From assembly GCA_003024985.2 (NCBI GenBank), contig PXIH01S0007658.1: a stretch of DNA of 18,380 bases; one strand, given 5' to 3'. The stretch comes from Euperipatoides rowelli (lineage: Eukaryota > Onychophora > Udeonychophora > Euonychophora > Peripatopsidae). Made by a program: the position numbers and the translations under genes. Positions 7,156 to 17,514 of the stretch are shown in pieces (the first letter of the stretch is position 1; the number at the start of each line of letters is the position of its first letter). The notes under the pieces are model-generated. The model saw only the letters and a list, made by a program, of their open reading frames with translations. It searched no databases and was not told the origin of the DNA.

Positions 7156-9083
7156 TATAAAAAATGGTTAAGCTGGAAAAAAAAAGAAGTACAAATTGTT
7201 TTAAATTATTTATTTATTTCTATTTCATTAAATAAAAATGGGGTGGGGGTTTAATTAAGCTAATTAATAATATGCATGCCATGTTTTTATAAGAGCTTTT
7301 AGACAATTTATGGTCATATATAAACCTTTCAAGTGTGAAGACTGTTTGTTGTCTTCAGATACATTCTTTAAAATTAGTCTTCTGCTTTGAAGCTTGTATA
7401 TAATTCTTAACGCAAGATAACCATCCAGAAAGAACATTTTTTAGTCCATTTTTTAAAAACTTGTGTTTTATTCACGCTTCCATCAAGAATTGGAATTTTT
7501 TTGTGATTTGATTGTATAAACCAATGTGTTTTAAAGCTAATAATTTTTTAAACATTTTATATAATAATCATAAAAATATAAGAAAAAAAAAACTTTTCAG
7601 AGCTATCATGATTTCTTTTAAATTTTTTTTTTATATTTTTACCTTGTTTTAGATGCATTAGCAACCAAATTTTGTGAACATTTAATTTTATTTATTCAGA
7701 AAAACTATTTGGAGAATATTACTGTGTTGTTAAGAACATTGTGACGATACTGATATTTTAAGAATTTTTTGATTTTCATAAGGTGAATACAGGATAAATT
7801 CATAAAAAAAATCTTATCAGAATAGTTTTTCAATGGGAAAATAAAGTATAGGATTAAATGTTAGTTATATATAATTTTCTCCTATATAATTGTTATTTGG
7901 TAATTCTGATAAAAATTTGGGGAGGGGGGGATTTGGTGATGCTTGTTGACAATTTTATCCTCTATAATGGTGCAATTTTTTTCATTGAATATTTATTGCC
8001 ATAAACAATGCCACTAACTGTATAAAATAACTTTTAAATGTGTATATTTGATTGGTGTGTATGTACCAAAATTATCCATACTTTTATACGAGGACATAAT
8101 GACATGTAAATACTAATTTTTTAATTTTTTTTTTTTAAACTTTAAACAAAATGCAGTTTTATTTTAAGTTAAATCTTTTACTTTTTATAATATTAATTTT
8201 TTAAATGTACTGGAAGTAATGCATTAAATTTTAAAGTGGGCATTAAATTTGTAATTACTCTAGGCTATATATTTTTAAAATGATGTAAAGGCATAAGTTG
8301 TAGATTTTTTTTTTTTAACTGGAGATTATAATATAGATTAATGTCCAAATTTGACAATGTTGTTTCCTAAATCTAGCGTTTAAAATGAAAAAAAAGAAAA
8401 GAAAACTGCATGCAGATTTCAACAATCATAGATTTGATAAGCACTAAGGTATTATATAATTCGTTAGAAGACATTGATATTTACAAACTAAAATAAAAAC
8501 AAATCATGGAGATGAAAAAAAAAATCATTTTTAAATTCAAATACTGAGTGACATGTTAATACTAGTTCATTAACATTCCTTAACCTCTTAATCTATTCAC
8601 TAAAATCCATGCTCGAGTGAGGAAGTAAAGCATCATATTGTGGTAAATACCAAAAAAAATTATAATTTAATAATTATCCAAACAATATTAACCTCAGACA
8701 TGCATAAATTATCTCAAATTAAACATAATTTTAACAGATGTGCCATTAAATTATATTTTTTTAATGAATAAAATGGGCTTTTTTTTTCTTTTAAAATTTA
8801 TAAATTTGAAAATACAAAGTTCCGTTCTTAATTATTTAATGTTTTTTTAGTTTGAAGGCAATAATATAAAAATAATAAATAAAAATAGGTATACTGTACA
8901 TTTTTTTTTTTTCAATTTTTTATTTTAAACTAAAAATTACATTAACCAATTAATTAAATAATACTAGCATAAATTATTTCCAAACTTCAAAATCTGAATT
9001 TCATTCTTTATCAATCGGACATATGAGTTGAAAACACTGGGTTATTCAAATATAATAAAGATTTTCGTTTGCATTCCAATCAC

Positions 9084-9112
9084 TAAAATATCTGGCCAAA
9101 TCAGATATTTTA
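9084..9112. repeat. 11-base perfect stem-loop
   Basis: TAAAATATCTG, a 7-base loop GCCAAAT, then CAGATATTTTA. In DNA this rich in A/T a stem of this size may be accidental. Confidence 0.7.
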
Positions 9113-9719
9113 ACTTCATAACGATATATTCATTGTTATTGTCAAAAAAATATTCCGCATTTTGATGATAAAATAAAATAAAAATGAAATTTTAGTTAAT
9201 TCCATGAAGCAAATAACTTGTTCTTAGTTTATAGGCTTTGGTTTTGTGAGCAAAGTCTATGGTATAACGTGTTTCTATCTGGAAAATCCAAACTTCTAAC
9301 ATTTGCTAAATAGACCTATATAAATATTCTTCAATTACGCTTTTTTTTAAGCTTCCATCCATTTCTCAATTTGGTTAATTTCAATAAGTTTTCAATTAGT
9401 TAATCACTAAATGATTTGAAAAAAATACAGGTTTTTCACAAAATGTCTTCATTATAAACGCGAGTATTTAGAACGAAACATTTTTGATGTCGCAGCAATG
9501 TTAAAAGATATAAAATTTTGTTCTCTTTTTGCCCTTTAACATACTGTAGCTTCTCCTTACCTAATTTTTTTTTAAATTTTGCCATTTTTAATTATGCTTC
9601 TTAGAATAAAGTAAATTTTGAGCCATTGCTCATATTTCTAACATTAAAAATATTTTTATTTATTTATTCTTTTTTTTACAGAATATTGAGGGAAAAATTT
9701 TTTTTTCAAAGATATCTTT

Positions 9720-9767
9720 AATATAATCATCGGTAAAATGTTGCAAATAGTGCTTGATGATTATATT
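9720..9767. repeat. 12-base perfect inverted repeat
   Basis: AATATAATCATC at 9720-9731 is the exact reverse complement of GATGATTATATT at 9756-9767, with 24 bases between. No further symmetry outside the arms. Confidence 0.7.
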
Positions 9768-10265
9768 CATCTTTAGCACTTAAGTGGTTAAATGTCTTTT
9801 CTTTCTTAATTTATTCATTTCAAGCATATATGAGAGTTTATAAAAGGTAAAAATAGTCCTTGATGAAACCACAGAATATCGTCTAAAATCATCAAAGTAT
9901 TTATTCATTGTTGCTTGTGACATTGTTTTTCAGGCTCAAGAGGTTTAGGAAAAAAAATATCCTAAATACGGGATTTCAGGTAGAATAATGTTAAATTTGT
10001 AGGTATCGGTAATACCATTCAAGACAGTGGTAATCTTGATGTCTGAAATTCTATCAAATCTTTTAGGCTTTGGCTTGAGTAATAATATGTGGCAAAAAAA
10101 AAGCATTTTTATGAATTTGTCAACTGATTTTATACTTATCTGACTATTTTCAGCAATGCTATAAAATAATACATTTAAAATTCTTCTAAGTTTTAGAACT
10201 GACTTTCAAAATCTCAAACTTATGACACTAATGCAACATCATTCTTGTCCCATCATTTAGAATTG

Positions 10266-10514
10266 TCTAAATACAGGCGATACAATCCACATTCTACCGT
10301 GATTTTGCCATCTGCACATACTGTATATTTTCGTCATTACGGAAGTGAAATCAAAATTCTCTAAATCGATCAAAAAAAAGGATTATTTTACCCCTTCATC
10401 ATCATAGGGTTGGGGCATAGTGGGTTTAATACATAGTTAGGTTAGGGTAAGGTTAGGACTGTAAATAAAAAATTAACATGATTAAAAATGTGAATTGTAT
10501 CGCCTGTTTCTAGA
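10266..10514 (+). mobile_element. Small TIR element (MITE), intact copy
   Basis: Inverted terminal repeats of about 28 bases differ at three positions: TCTAAATACAGGCGATACAA at the left against TCTAGAAACAGGCGATACAA at the right when reversed, each continuing to TCACATT or CCACATT. The core ACAGGCGATACAAT begins at 10273 and its partner ends at 10507. The outer TCTAAA/TCTAGA could be part of the repeat or a degraded hAT-type target duplication, so the superfamily stays open. The interior has CATTACGG, GGTTGGGGCATAGTGGGTTT and a TTAGGTTAGGG run, shared with the copy at 11926-12108. No coding capacity. Confidence 0.75.
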
Positions 10515-10524
10515 CTCTCATCAT

Positions 10525-10809
10525 CAGGGGTGTATGAATTCAAGGAGCCTGGGAGCCATGGCTCCTGAAAAAAATGAGCTGGCTCCTGAAAAAAAGTTTA
10601 ATTTTTATGTTTAATGACCTTCACCAATAACATCAATATAATAAAGTTTATCTAAAAATTAAATACATAAGTTACAAATAGTTTTTCTTGCTTTATCAAT
10701 AATTGTTACCAAGCATGTGCACCCCTCCCTTTTCCTTTTGCCACTTCTTACCTGGCTCCTAACAATTTTTGCCTGGCTCCTGAACTATTGTAAGATTTGT
10801 ACACCCCTG
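10525..10809 (+). mobile_element. hAT-like MITE with perfect 8-bp target duplication
   Basis: The element starts CAGGGGTGTATGAATTC and ends GATTTGTACACCCCTG, giving a CAGGGGTGTA inverted terminal repeat typical of hAT transposons. It is flanked by exact 8-base direct repeats CTCATCAT at 10517-10524 and 10810-10817, the length hAT elements make. Subterminal GGCTCCTGAA or GGCTCCTAAC motifs occur several times near both ends, all in the same orientation. At 285 bases it has no transposase and would need one supplied in trans. The exact duplication implies a fairly recent insertion, placed only ten bases beyond the right end of the neighbouring MITE. Confidence 0.9.
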
Positions 10810-10817
10810 CTCATCAT

Positions 10818-11293
10818 CATTATATATGTCTTCAATAATAAAGTTTTCAATTTACTGATCTGGCCAATCTGCTTGACAATTTTAAAGTAGACATTAATTA
10901 AAGCCTTTATAAATTGTTGTTACTAATTATTCAGCCCAATCGAGTAAAAAATGTGTTAGTCATCCTTTTTATAACAAGGGCCATAAAAAAAAAATCAATC
11001 TAAATATCTTTTAAATTTGTATCACTTTTTAAAAGATTTTAAATTTATTGCCGCAGTTTAGAAATACATTCATTAGGAACATTTCCACTAAATATTATTA
11101 AAAACTGATCAATTTTAAATAGAAATTCATTAAAAACTATATTTAAATTATTGTTACTTGAACACGAAATTCAGAAAATATGCAACTTTTTTCTTGTAAC
11201 ACTTTTAGAATAGCAAACGTGGCTAAAAATTATACTTCAAGATGTGGATATTCAAACAGGAAAAAGAGAAGAATACATTGTTTCTGAAATGTG
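10818..11293. other. Spacer without recognised features
   Basis: A+T-rich DNA between two MITEs. I see no exon, repeat end or structured RNA in it. Confidence 0.5.
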
Positions 11294-11297
11294 TTAA

Positions 11298-11586
11298 CCC
11301 TTTCCCCTCAAATGTCAAAAAATACATGACTATAAAAATTCCTCCACTGTTGATTAAAAATAATTTTCTCTTATAACTCTCACAATTCAACAATCATTGT
11401 TAGCCTAAAAAAAATGCTTCAAATTAGTAAAATTTATGTTCAAAAGGACTAAAATATATTTGTTTTTAATCATCACAAACAATTTTTTTAAAAAAACAAA
11501 ATCAGGGATTTAAAAAAATGTAATTTTTTTTTCAATAATTTGGAGTACAACGGAACCATATTTGAAAATAATTGGAAGGGAAAGGG
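11298..11586. mobile_element. TTAA-flanked piggyBac-type MITE
   Basis: TTAA at 11294-11297 is followed by CCCTTTCCCCTCAAATG, and the right end reads CATTTGAAAATAATTGGAAG-like sequence closing in GAAGGGAAAGGG before TTAA at 11587-11590. The outer nine bases CCCTTTCCC are a perfect inverted repeat and similarity continues for several more. TTAA target duplication with a CCC start is the signature of the piggyBac superfamily. The interior of this 289-base element is A+T-rich and non-coding; the minus-strand frame at 11510-11707 crosses its right boundary and is therefore spurious. Confidence 0.82.
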
Positions 11587-11590
11587 TTAA

Positions 11591-11925
11591 ATGAATGGTC
11601 CCTTTGTTAATACAACAGTGTTCAAAATTCACAAAATTTAATACTTTCCCCAAGGGCAACCTGTATAAAAAATGTTGTAGCCCCAAGATTAGGGATGTCA
11701 GTCCCAAATTTAATAGATTATTTTAGAGAGTTTAAGCACAAAGGCAACATTAGTAGTTAAAAATAAGACTTTTGAATAGTTTGTACATAATTTTTATTTA
11801 TTTAAACAAAAATAAAGTATGGAAATATGAGGTGTAATTCCAGATATTATTAGGTAGCCCTGCCGGGCTTGAATTAGCTTAAAAGATAGTTGTCCTCAGA
11901 AGCCGTTAAAAATTCATTGGCCTAA
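11591..11925. other. Spacer without recognised features
   Basis: A+T-rich DNA with a somewhat more G+C-rich patch near 11855-11920 (GTAGCCCTGCCGGGCTTG). No gene or element boundary could be supported. Confidence 0.45.
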
Positions 11926-12108
11926 GTACAATTTTACCGTGTTTTTAACATCTGCGCACATATTTTTGTCATTACGGTAGGTTTTCCGAAATTGAATCAA
12001 AATTCTCGAAATTTATCAAAAAAGTATTATTTATCCTTTCATCATCATAAAGTTGGGGCATAGTGGGTTTAATACGTAGTTGGAGTTAGGAAAAGGTTAG
12101 GACTGTAA
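11926..12108 (+). mobile_element. Second, damaged copy of the 10266-10514 MITE
   Basis: Same orientation and order of blocks as the intact copy: ACCGTG, CATCTGC.CACAT, TTTTCGTCATTACGG (here TTTTTGTCATTACGG), CTTTCATCATCATA, GTTGGGGCATAGTGGGTTTA, and TTAGGACTGTAAA. The ACAGGCGATA end is missing on the left, where only GTACAATTTTACCG remains, and the right terminal repeat is absent after the A-run at about 12110. This copy has a more complete inner inverted pair, TTTACCGTG and CATTACGGTAGG. Identity looks like roughly 80%, so it is older or independently inserted. Confidence 0.75.
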
Positions 12109-15100
12109 ACAAAAAAAAATAAAGCTGCTATTCATCTTGATCATGTGACTAAAGAGGAATTAGGCATTTCAATTTTTAACGTCCCATGTCTTCCACTAAA
12201 ATTTAACAGCCACGGGCTGTCGGGCAGTCTAAATTCAAACTCTGTACAATATATTCAATTGTAAGTCTCTTGAATAATTTTAATTCTTTTAAATGCCATG
12301 GAAATTAAAATTTTACAACTGTTCTTTCAGAACTGTACTGTAAACATACTTTATTTCTTTAATGAAAAGTAAGACCCATTCTTTCTTGATAATCTGTATC
12401 ATATGGCTCAATAATTATTTCAAATAGCAATGTTCACTTCTATAAATTCTCATGACGTCTGAATTCTTGAATTATTTTCCTTCATACATTTTATCAACTT
12501 TTTAAAATTATATATCACAATATTTGTAAGAATAAAATAAAGATTTATATAATGTACATATTTAAAATTTGATAAAGTTTTTGAACCTATTGTCCTAATC
12601 GCCAATAGCAATAGGTTATATGTTTATTATACGGGGTAATAACTACTGTACCTCTAAAGCCGAATCTAAATTTCGTTTGCAGAAAAATTGTATAATTTAT
12701 CAATTTGACAAGATAGTTATATTAATATTTTTCATTTTTACTATCGTCTCACTAGAAATATAGTACTGTATGTACTGGTTTTTAATGCTGTAATATACTG
12801 TATACTAAACATATTGTAGTTTGATTGTTAGGTCTGGTTTTTATTTCACTTTTTAATTTTCAATTTTTAGTTGCCATACAGCAGTGGTGGTTGTGTCTAA
12901 TGCTTTATTTCAAAGTATTATCTAATTATTATTTTTTATATGATCTACAGTATATTTTCTAAATACAATATTTAAGACAAATGATAGCTTCTGAAAAGTT
13001 AAGAGCTCTGATTTCTACATCCTTTCCTCTTTCCCCGCCCCTATAAATTCACTTTGTTCATTGCCAAGGTATTGTAAAATGCTTTGTAAAGATAATTAAC
13101 AGAGCATTGGTAACTGGAATCATTACGTGTAATTGTTGAAGTTAAAGAATTAAGAATATTTATTCATCAGATGTCAGCCATCTGCTTCTCGATGCTACTT
13201 TTCCAACTTTGTTGTTATTTTTATTTATGAAAGAAGCTTGTAAATAGAACATTTTCTCTGCAATGTAAATTAAACTTTATTAATGCATGAACTGTCATGT
13301 TTGGGTTAGAAAACATGACTATTTGTAAATCATTTCATATTTTTATTCATTCTGATCATGAAACAGGGTCTTGATTTCAGTTACTTAGAATTTTTTTTAG
13401 AATTGTTCAGAAATCATGGAAATAGTAAAAATATGATTGCTGTAATACTAAAATTTAAAAAAAAAATGTATAAAGTTTAATTATTCATGTACAATTTGTA
13501 ATTTCTTTTTAGTATGGCAGCAAAATATAATGGTATTATTATTTAAATGTCATTTGGAGTTTGTATTATTACATAGAAAATATTAAGATTTATGATAATT
13601 GTATTTAAATTTACCCCAAGGTTAACAAAGAATTCATAAACATTTTAGAACTGTTCCTGTTGAGATTAATCCTTAAGCTGCTATCGGACTGTGTATGTGT
13701 ATTTGAAAAATGGATTGTTAGTCTTCCATTGCCATGAAACTCAGTAAATAGGCACAAGTCAAAGGATTGACAAACATTTAATTCAATCCTTGTAGCCACT
13801 CCCCCACAACTTATGCATATGAGGTTTAACATTTATCTTGCAATGGTCCTATTGGAATGTTGAGTGATGAAAAAGCATACAGATTATTTAAACGTGCCGT
13901 ATTTACTTATATCAAATATGAGTCTAAGCATACAAATTTGTATTTGAAATGTACAGTATATTAATAGTATAAAAGTTATGTCATTATTAAAATATATACC
14001 GTAGTAAATATAGTTTCTACTAATCAGTGATTAATACAACTATTGATTATTCATCTTAACTGCATATCATATTCTACTTTACTTTCTTCTTTTTTTATTT
14101 ATTTATGTTAATGTTTAACCAATCAAAAATATTTCAGAATTTTTTTTAGAATTTCCCTTAGGAAACGCTTTATTTACACATTTATACAGAGTTTACAGAT
14201 TTCTTCAATATTCGTTTTTTTTTCTATGTTTCTTTGGCATCTCATTCTTTCAACTTTTGCACTTGCTCCAATGTTCAGCTATAAAATCCAATAACTGGTA
14301 AATCTAATTCAGAAAAAAAATCCCTAATGTAGAAGCCCCTCAGAAAGAAAGGATCCCACAATTTGGGCCACCCTGAGACAACAGCCAACCTCAGTATATG
14401 TATCCCAGCCAGTTAGGTGTTGATATGGTTCACAATCATCCTACTGGGATATAATTTTTTTGGTTTGGTTACTGCATGATGATAATGAGTTTAGTACAAA
14501 AATAGTAAAGAAAAGAAATGTAATTTGTTAAGTTTCCTCTTTCAAATATATAAAAGGATCTAATTTCTTTGTGTTAATCATATTTAAAAAAAAAACAGTA
14601 CTCAGCTTATGACATTATTAAATAAGCTTTATTACAAATAACAACAAGCAGTTAGCATTTTGGTTGAAATATGATAAGTGCTTATCAAATAGGTTAACAT
14701 TTTTTTTTCCATCTCCCACATTTGCCTCAACAACATCCGGTCACTTGAGTTAAGGTGCCCTACAACATTATTACTAAATTACAATATTGTTTCTTGATTT
14801 AATTCTCAAAATAGCTGTCATTTCTATTATTTGTAGAGTTAATATGATGATAAATAAACACAATTTAAGATAATATCCAATAAATACATTTCCTTTCCAT
14901 CCATTTTTTTCTTTTTATATTTAGAAGAGCATAGCTCATGACCATATAAGTGTTTCTAATGATTTTAATCACTACAGATTTCAAAAACCTCTGCTGACAA
15001 GCAGCCAATGGAGAGAGAGACTCGTGTACACAAAATAATAATTTTTCTAAATACAACAGTAGTATGAGAAGTCAAACCCTTATTCAGTTGTCAATTGGCT

Positions 15101-16045
15101 GAATACACGAATATTAGCATATTTGTCAAATACATAAGGTCTGAGACCAGCTTTAGATCATGATGTATGTGAATTTATACCCTACCATTTTTTATTGATT
15201 TTTCAAAGCTTTTTACTAAAAAAAAATATCCGCTAGAAGAAAAAATTAAAACAAAATACTGTAGCTATTTACAATTCAATTTTTAAAATAATTGTCTTTA
15301 GCTCCTCCCCTTTAAAACAATTGCCCACTGTATACACCAGGGGAGATATTTGGTGATGTCATAGACTAGAAATTAATACAGCTTGCTATACTTTACTATA
15401 GAATATTTGCCATTTTTGTCAGCTTAAAGCTGGAAATCCTATGGACTATGTGTTTAAATACTTGTAAAAAATCAATGAAATTCATCTTTTGTGCTATTAT
15501 GGTTGGACCATAATAGCACAAATTTGTTTTTTTTTTAAATCAAAATGACCTTTAATACAAGTTGAACATATCTCTATTTACATCTTAAATCATTACAAAG
15601 AAAACAGCTGTAGAGACAATTTTGTCATCAAATTAATCTCAGACCCAAAAAAATATGAAAGTTTCAATTTGTAATCTCAGACAGGATAGCAATAGTCTTA
15701 ATTTTATCTTTAAATAACTTTTTTTTTAATGCATTTTAAATTATTTTTTTCTAGTGGAATTTTTTTTTTATTTGAAAATCAATAATAATAAAAATATTTT
15801 AAAATGCGTTACATTTGACCTTTAGTAGTATGAGCATAGTTAGAAGTTGATCATGATGGAATCAGACATCTGATCAAGTTATATTTCTTACACTTTTTTT
15901 CTCATTTAGGATTGCCAAATAGTGACCTGAAGAAAAATATTTGGCAAAATATAAAGTGTCAAAGTTTTTATCTAATGCACCAATAACAGAAAGAATAAGA
16001 AAAGACACCAAGTAGGTGAAATTCTTAGAAATTAAATTATAGAAT
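12109..16045. other. 3.9 kb non-coding sequence
   Basis: No supported exon. Slightly more balanced patches occur at 13010-13270, which ends with TTGTAAATAG and ATTAAA and resembles a 3' UTR tail, at 13650-13850, and at 14330-14450, where the minus strand reads CCCAGTAGGATGATTG and so on and could be an old repeat. None can be assigned to a family by eye. A 16-base hairpin is listed separately, and a 10-base stem TTGCCAAATA/TATTTGGCAA lies at 15912-15947. The minus-strand frames at 13611-13832 and 14865-15056 lack recognisable domains or splice context. Confidence 0.45.
15488..15522. repeat. Perfect 16-base stem with 3-base loop
   Basis: TTTGTGCTATTATGGT, loop TGG, then ACCATAATAGCACAAA: a perfect hairpin with no mismatch, followed by a T-rich run. 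It is shorter than an animal pre-miRNA, so a transposon centre or chance inverted repeat is more likely. Confidence 0.85.
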
Positions 16046-16053
16046 GTCTATCC

Positions 16054-16467
16054 CAGTGTTTCCCAAATAGAGTTCCATGGAACCCTGGGGTTCCATGAGT
16101 TGAAGTTTAGGGTTCCAAAGTTACATCACAATAACATTTGAATATTAAAAAAAAAAAAGAAATAAAAAACTATTTAAACCTTTATGGATTGTATGTATGT
16201 ATCTGACTGCAGTAACTAAAACAGCAGAGAAAATATTCTGGGGCAGTGCATAAGAACTTAAGCAAGTTCTATGGAGCCATATTAATGGATTGTAAGTACA
16301 GCAATGTGTACCTGACTGCAGAAACTAAAACAGCAGAGAAAATATTCTGGGGCAGTGCATAAGAACTTAAGTGCTAGAGGAGCGATATTGCGGCCAAAGG
16401 TTGGAGTTCCACAAATTTTTGACGAGTTCGTAAAAGTTCCGTGGCCAAATTTAATTGGAAACCACTG
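16054..16467. mobile_element. hAT-like MITE with internal duplication
   Basis: The left end CAGTGTTTCCCAAATAGAGT and the right end, reversed, CAGTGGTTTCCAATTAAATT form a diverged inverted repeat of the CAGTGGTTCCCAA type seen in many hAT elements. Flanking 8-mers are GTCTATCC (16046-16053) and GGCTAGCC (16468-16475), matching at six of eight positions and lying exactly against the ends, which fits a decayed 8-base hAT target duplication. GGGTTCCA and GGAGTTCCAC motifs repeat inside both ends. There is no coding capacity in the 414 bases. Confidence 0.8.
16184..16371 (+). repeat. Tandem duplication inside the hAT-like MITE
   Basis: Two units start at ATGGATTGTA (16184 and 16285). The 60-base blocks 16203-16262 and 16312-16371 differ at one position only (GCAGTAAC against GCAGAAAC). 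The spacing differs by 8 bases because of small indels upstream of the block. The near identity shows the duplication is younger than the decayed target-site duplication. Confidence 0.9.
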
Positions 16468-16596
16468 GGCTAGCCTAATGTAAATTTTAAATAAGATAAT
16501 GAAAGGGTTTTAGGGAATAAGAAAAACAGACAATAAAAATAAAAGGCGTTTAATTAAAGGAACCAGATGCATAAATTTAAAAGATATTTTTATATA

Positions 16597-17095
16597 CAGA
16601 AAAACCTGTCTTGAGAGACCACCCCTTTGGCCATGAAATTAAGGTGTCTCAAAAGAAAACCTGTCTTGATAAACCATAGCTTCTGCTATTAAATAACGGT
16701 CTTTCAAAGGAGGTGGTTTCTAAAATAAACTGTCTTTTTTCAACAAACAGTGCTCTCTCAAAAAGCCCAATACTGTACCGTATTGAATTACAGTAAAATG
16801 TTATATTTTAAGGCATTTACAAATTTATTTAAATTTGCTTTTTTTATTTTGCCTTATGAATGAAAAAAAAAAAAAAGGCCAACTTTCTATTTTGTGAAAC
16901 AAGTTGCTAATACACTCATGGTCTTACAAAAAAGGTTGAATCCAATGCTTAGAATTTTAAAAGGCTGGCCACTGGTCACGTTAGAGAGGTGGTCTTTATT
17001 AAAAGGTCATTTGTGTGAAAAATTGATTGATGCAATGAAATTGTGGTCTTAAGGCAGGTGGCGATAATAGGGGTCTCTCAAGAAAGGTTTTACTG
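16597..17095 (+). mobile_element. Full-length TA-flanked MITE, family A
   Basis: The element runs from CAGAAAAACCTGTCTTGAGA to TCTCAAGAAAGGTTTTACTG, an inverted terminal repeat of about 27 bases with few mismatches, flanked by TA (16595-16596 and 17096-17097). The CAGTAAAACC-type end with TA duplication is usual for pogo/Tc1-mariner derivatives. The left third repeats the motif AAACCTGTCTTGA and GTCTYTCAAA several times, and the right third repeats GGTGGTCTTT and GTGGTCTT, so both subterminal zones carry arrays of related short sites. The interior is A+T-rich without a reading frame. Related fragments lie at 1-173 and 2660-2815. Confidence 0.88.
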
Positions 17096-17097
17096 TA

Positions 17098-17424
17098 TAT
17101 GCGAAGAATTAATATAAAAGTCAATTATTTTAGCTGATAAGTATTGAATTCATTTGCAAAGTTTATTTATTAATTGGTTTACAATCAAATTGTAATGCAT
17201 GTTTCTGTTGACTGAATATAACACACTCGTGGAGAAAAGTTTTCTGCATTAGGAAGCGGTAATTTAGGTTGGGGTTATTTAGTGAAGATGATATACCAGC
17301 AACCGTTTAAAATTATATACGACATAAAAGCTATGGCTGAAAAAAATTAGATATAAACTCAGACATAAATAATGCCCTATAAATTCAGAAAATAGAAACC
17401 TGGTTCATGAAGAAAAAAGATACC
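17098..17424. other. Spacer without recognised features
   Basis: A+T-rich DNA between transposon insertions; no exon or RNA gene seen. Confidence 0.5.
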
Positions 17425-17505
17425 CAGGGCTCGAAATTAGTGGTAGCCTGAGGTCACTAATTACAAGTTTAGAGGTAGTCTGTCAGGCTACCGGTAAAAA
17501 TGTAA
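17425..17505 (+). mobile_element. Possible hAT element end (solo left terminus)
   Basis: CAGGGCTCGAAATTAGTGG resembles the CAGGGCTCGAAATT ends of some hAT transposons. Just inside, GGTAGCCTGA and TCAGGCTACC form a perfect 10-base inverted pair at about 17442-17492. No matching right end was found, so this would be a truncated copy, possibly cut by the adjacent family B insertion. Confidence 0.45.
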
Positions 17506-17514
17506 AAATAAATA

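Larger units (their letters stand above)
7156..10265. other. 3.1 kb A+T-rich non-coding sequence with small hairpins
   Basis: No exon, RNA gene or clear transposon end is seen. Two clean short inverted repeats stand out: an 11-base perfect stem with a 7-base loop at 9084-9112 (TAAAATATCTG / CAGATATTTTA) and 12-base perfect arms at 9720-9731 and 9756-9767 (AATATAATCATC). G-rich patches occur at 7240-7250 and 7919-7929. The rest is homopolymer-rich A/T. Confidence 0.5.

Noticed and set aside
6930-7254. 74- and 80-codon Tyr/Ile/Cys-rich frames
   Set aside because: They are by-products of the TATACAGTATA repeat tract.
10430-10460. Telomere-like TTAGGTTAGGG run
   Set aside because: It lies inside a MITE, is only a few imperfect units, and recurs in degraded form in the second copy.
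11510-11707. 65-codon minus-strand frame
   Set aside because: It crosses the right boundary of the TTAA MITE.
12590-12620. AACCTATTG/CAATAGGTT inverted repeat
   Set aside because: Nine-base arms are expected by chance in sequence of this length and composition.
13611-13832. 73-codon minus-strand frame in a more balanced region
   Set aside because: No domain or splice context was recognised; it could be an old repeat.
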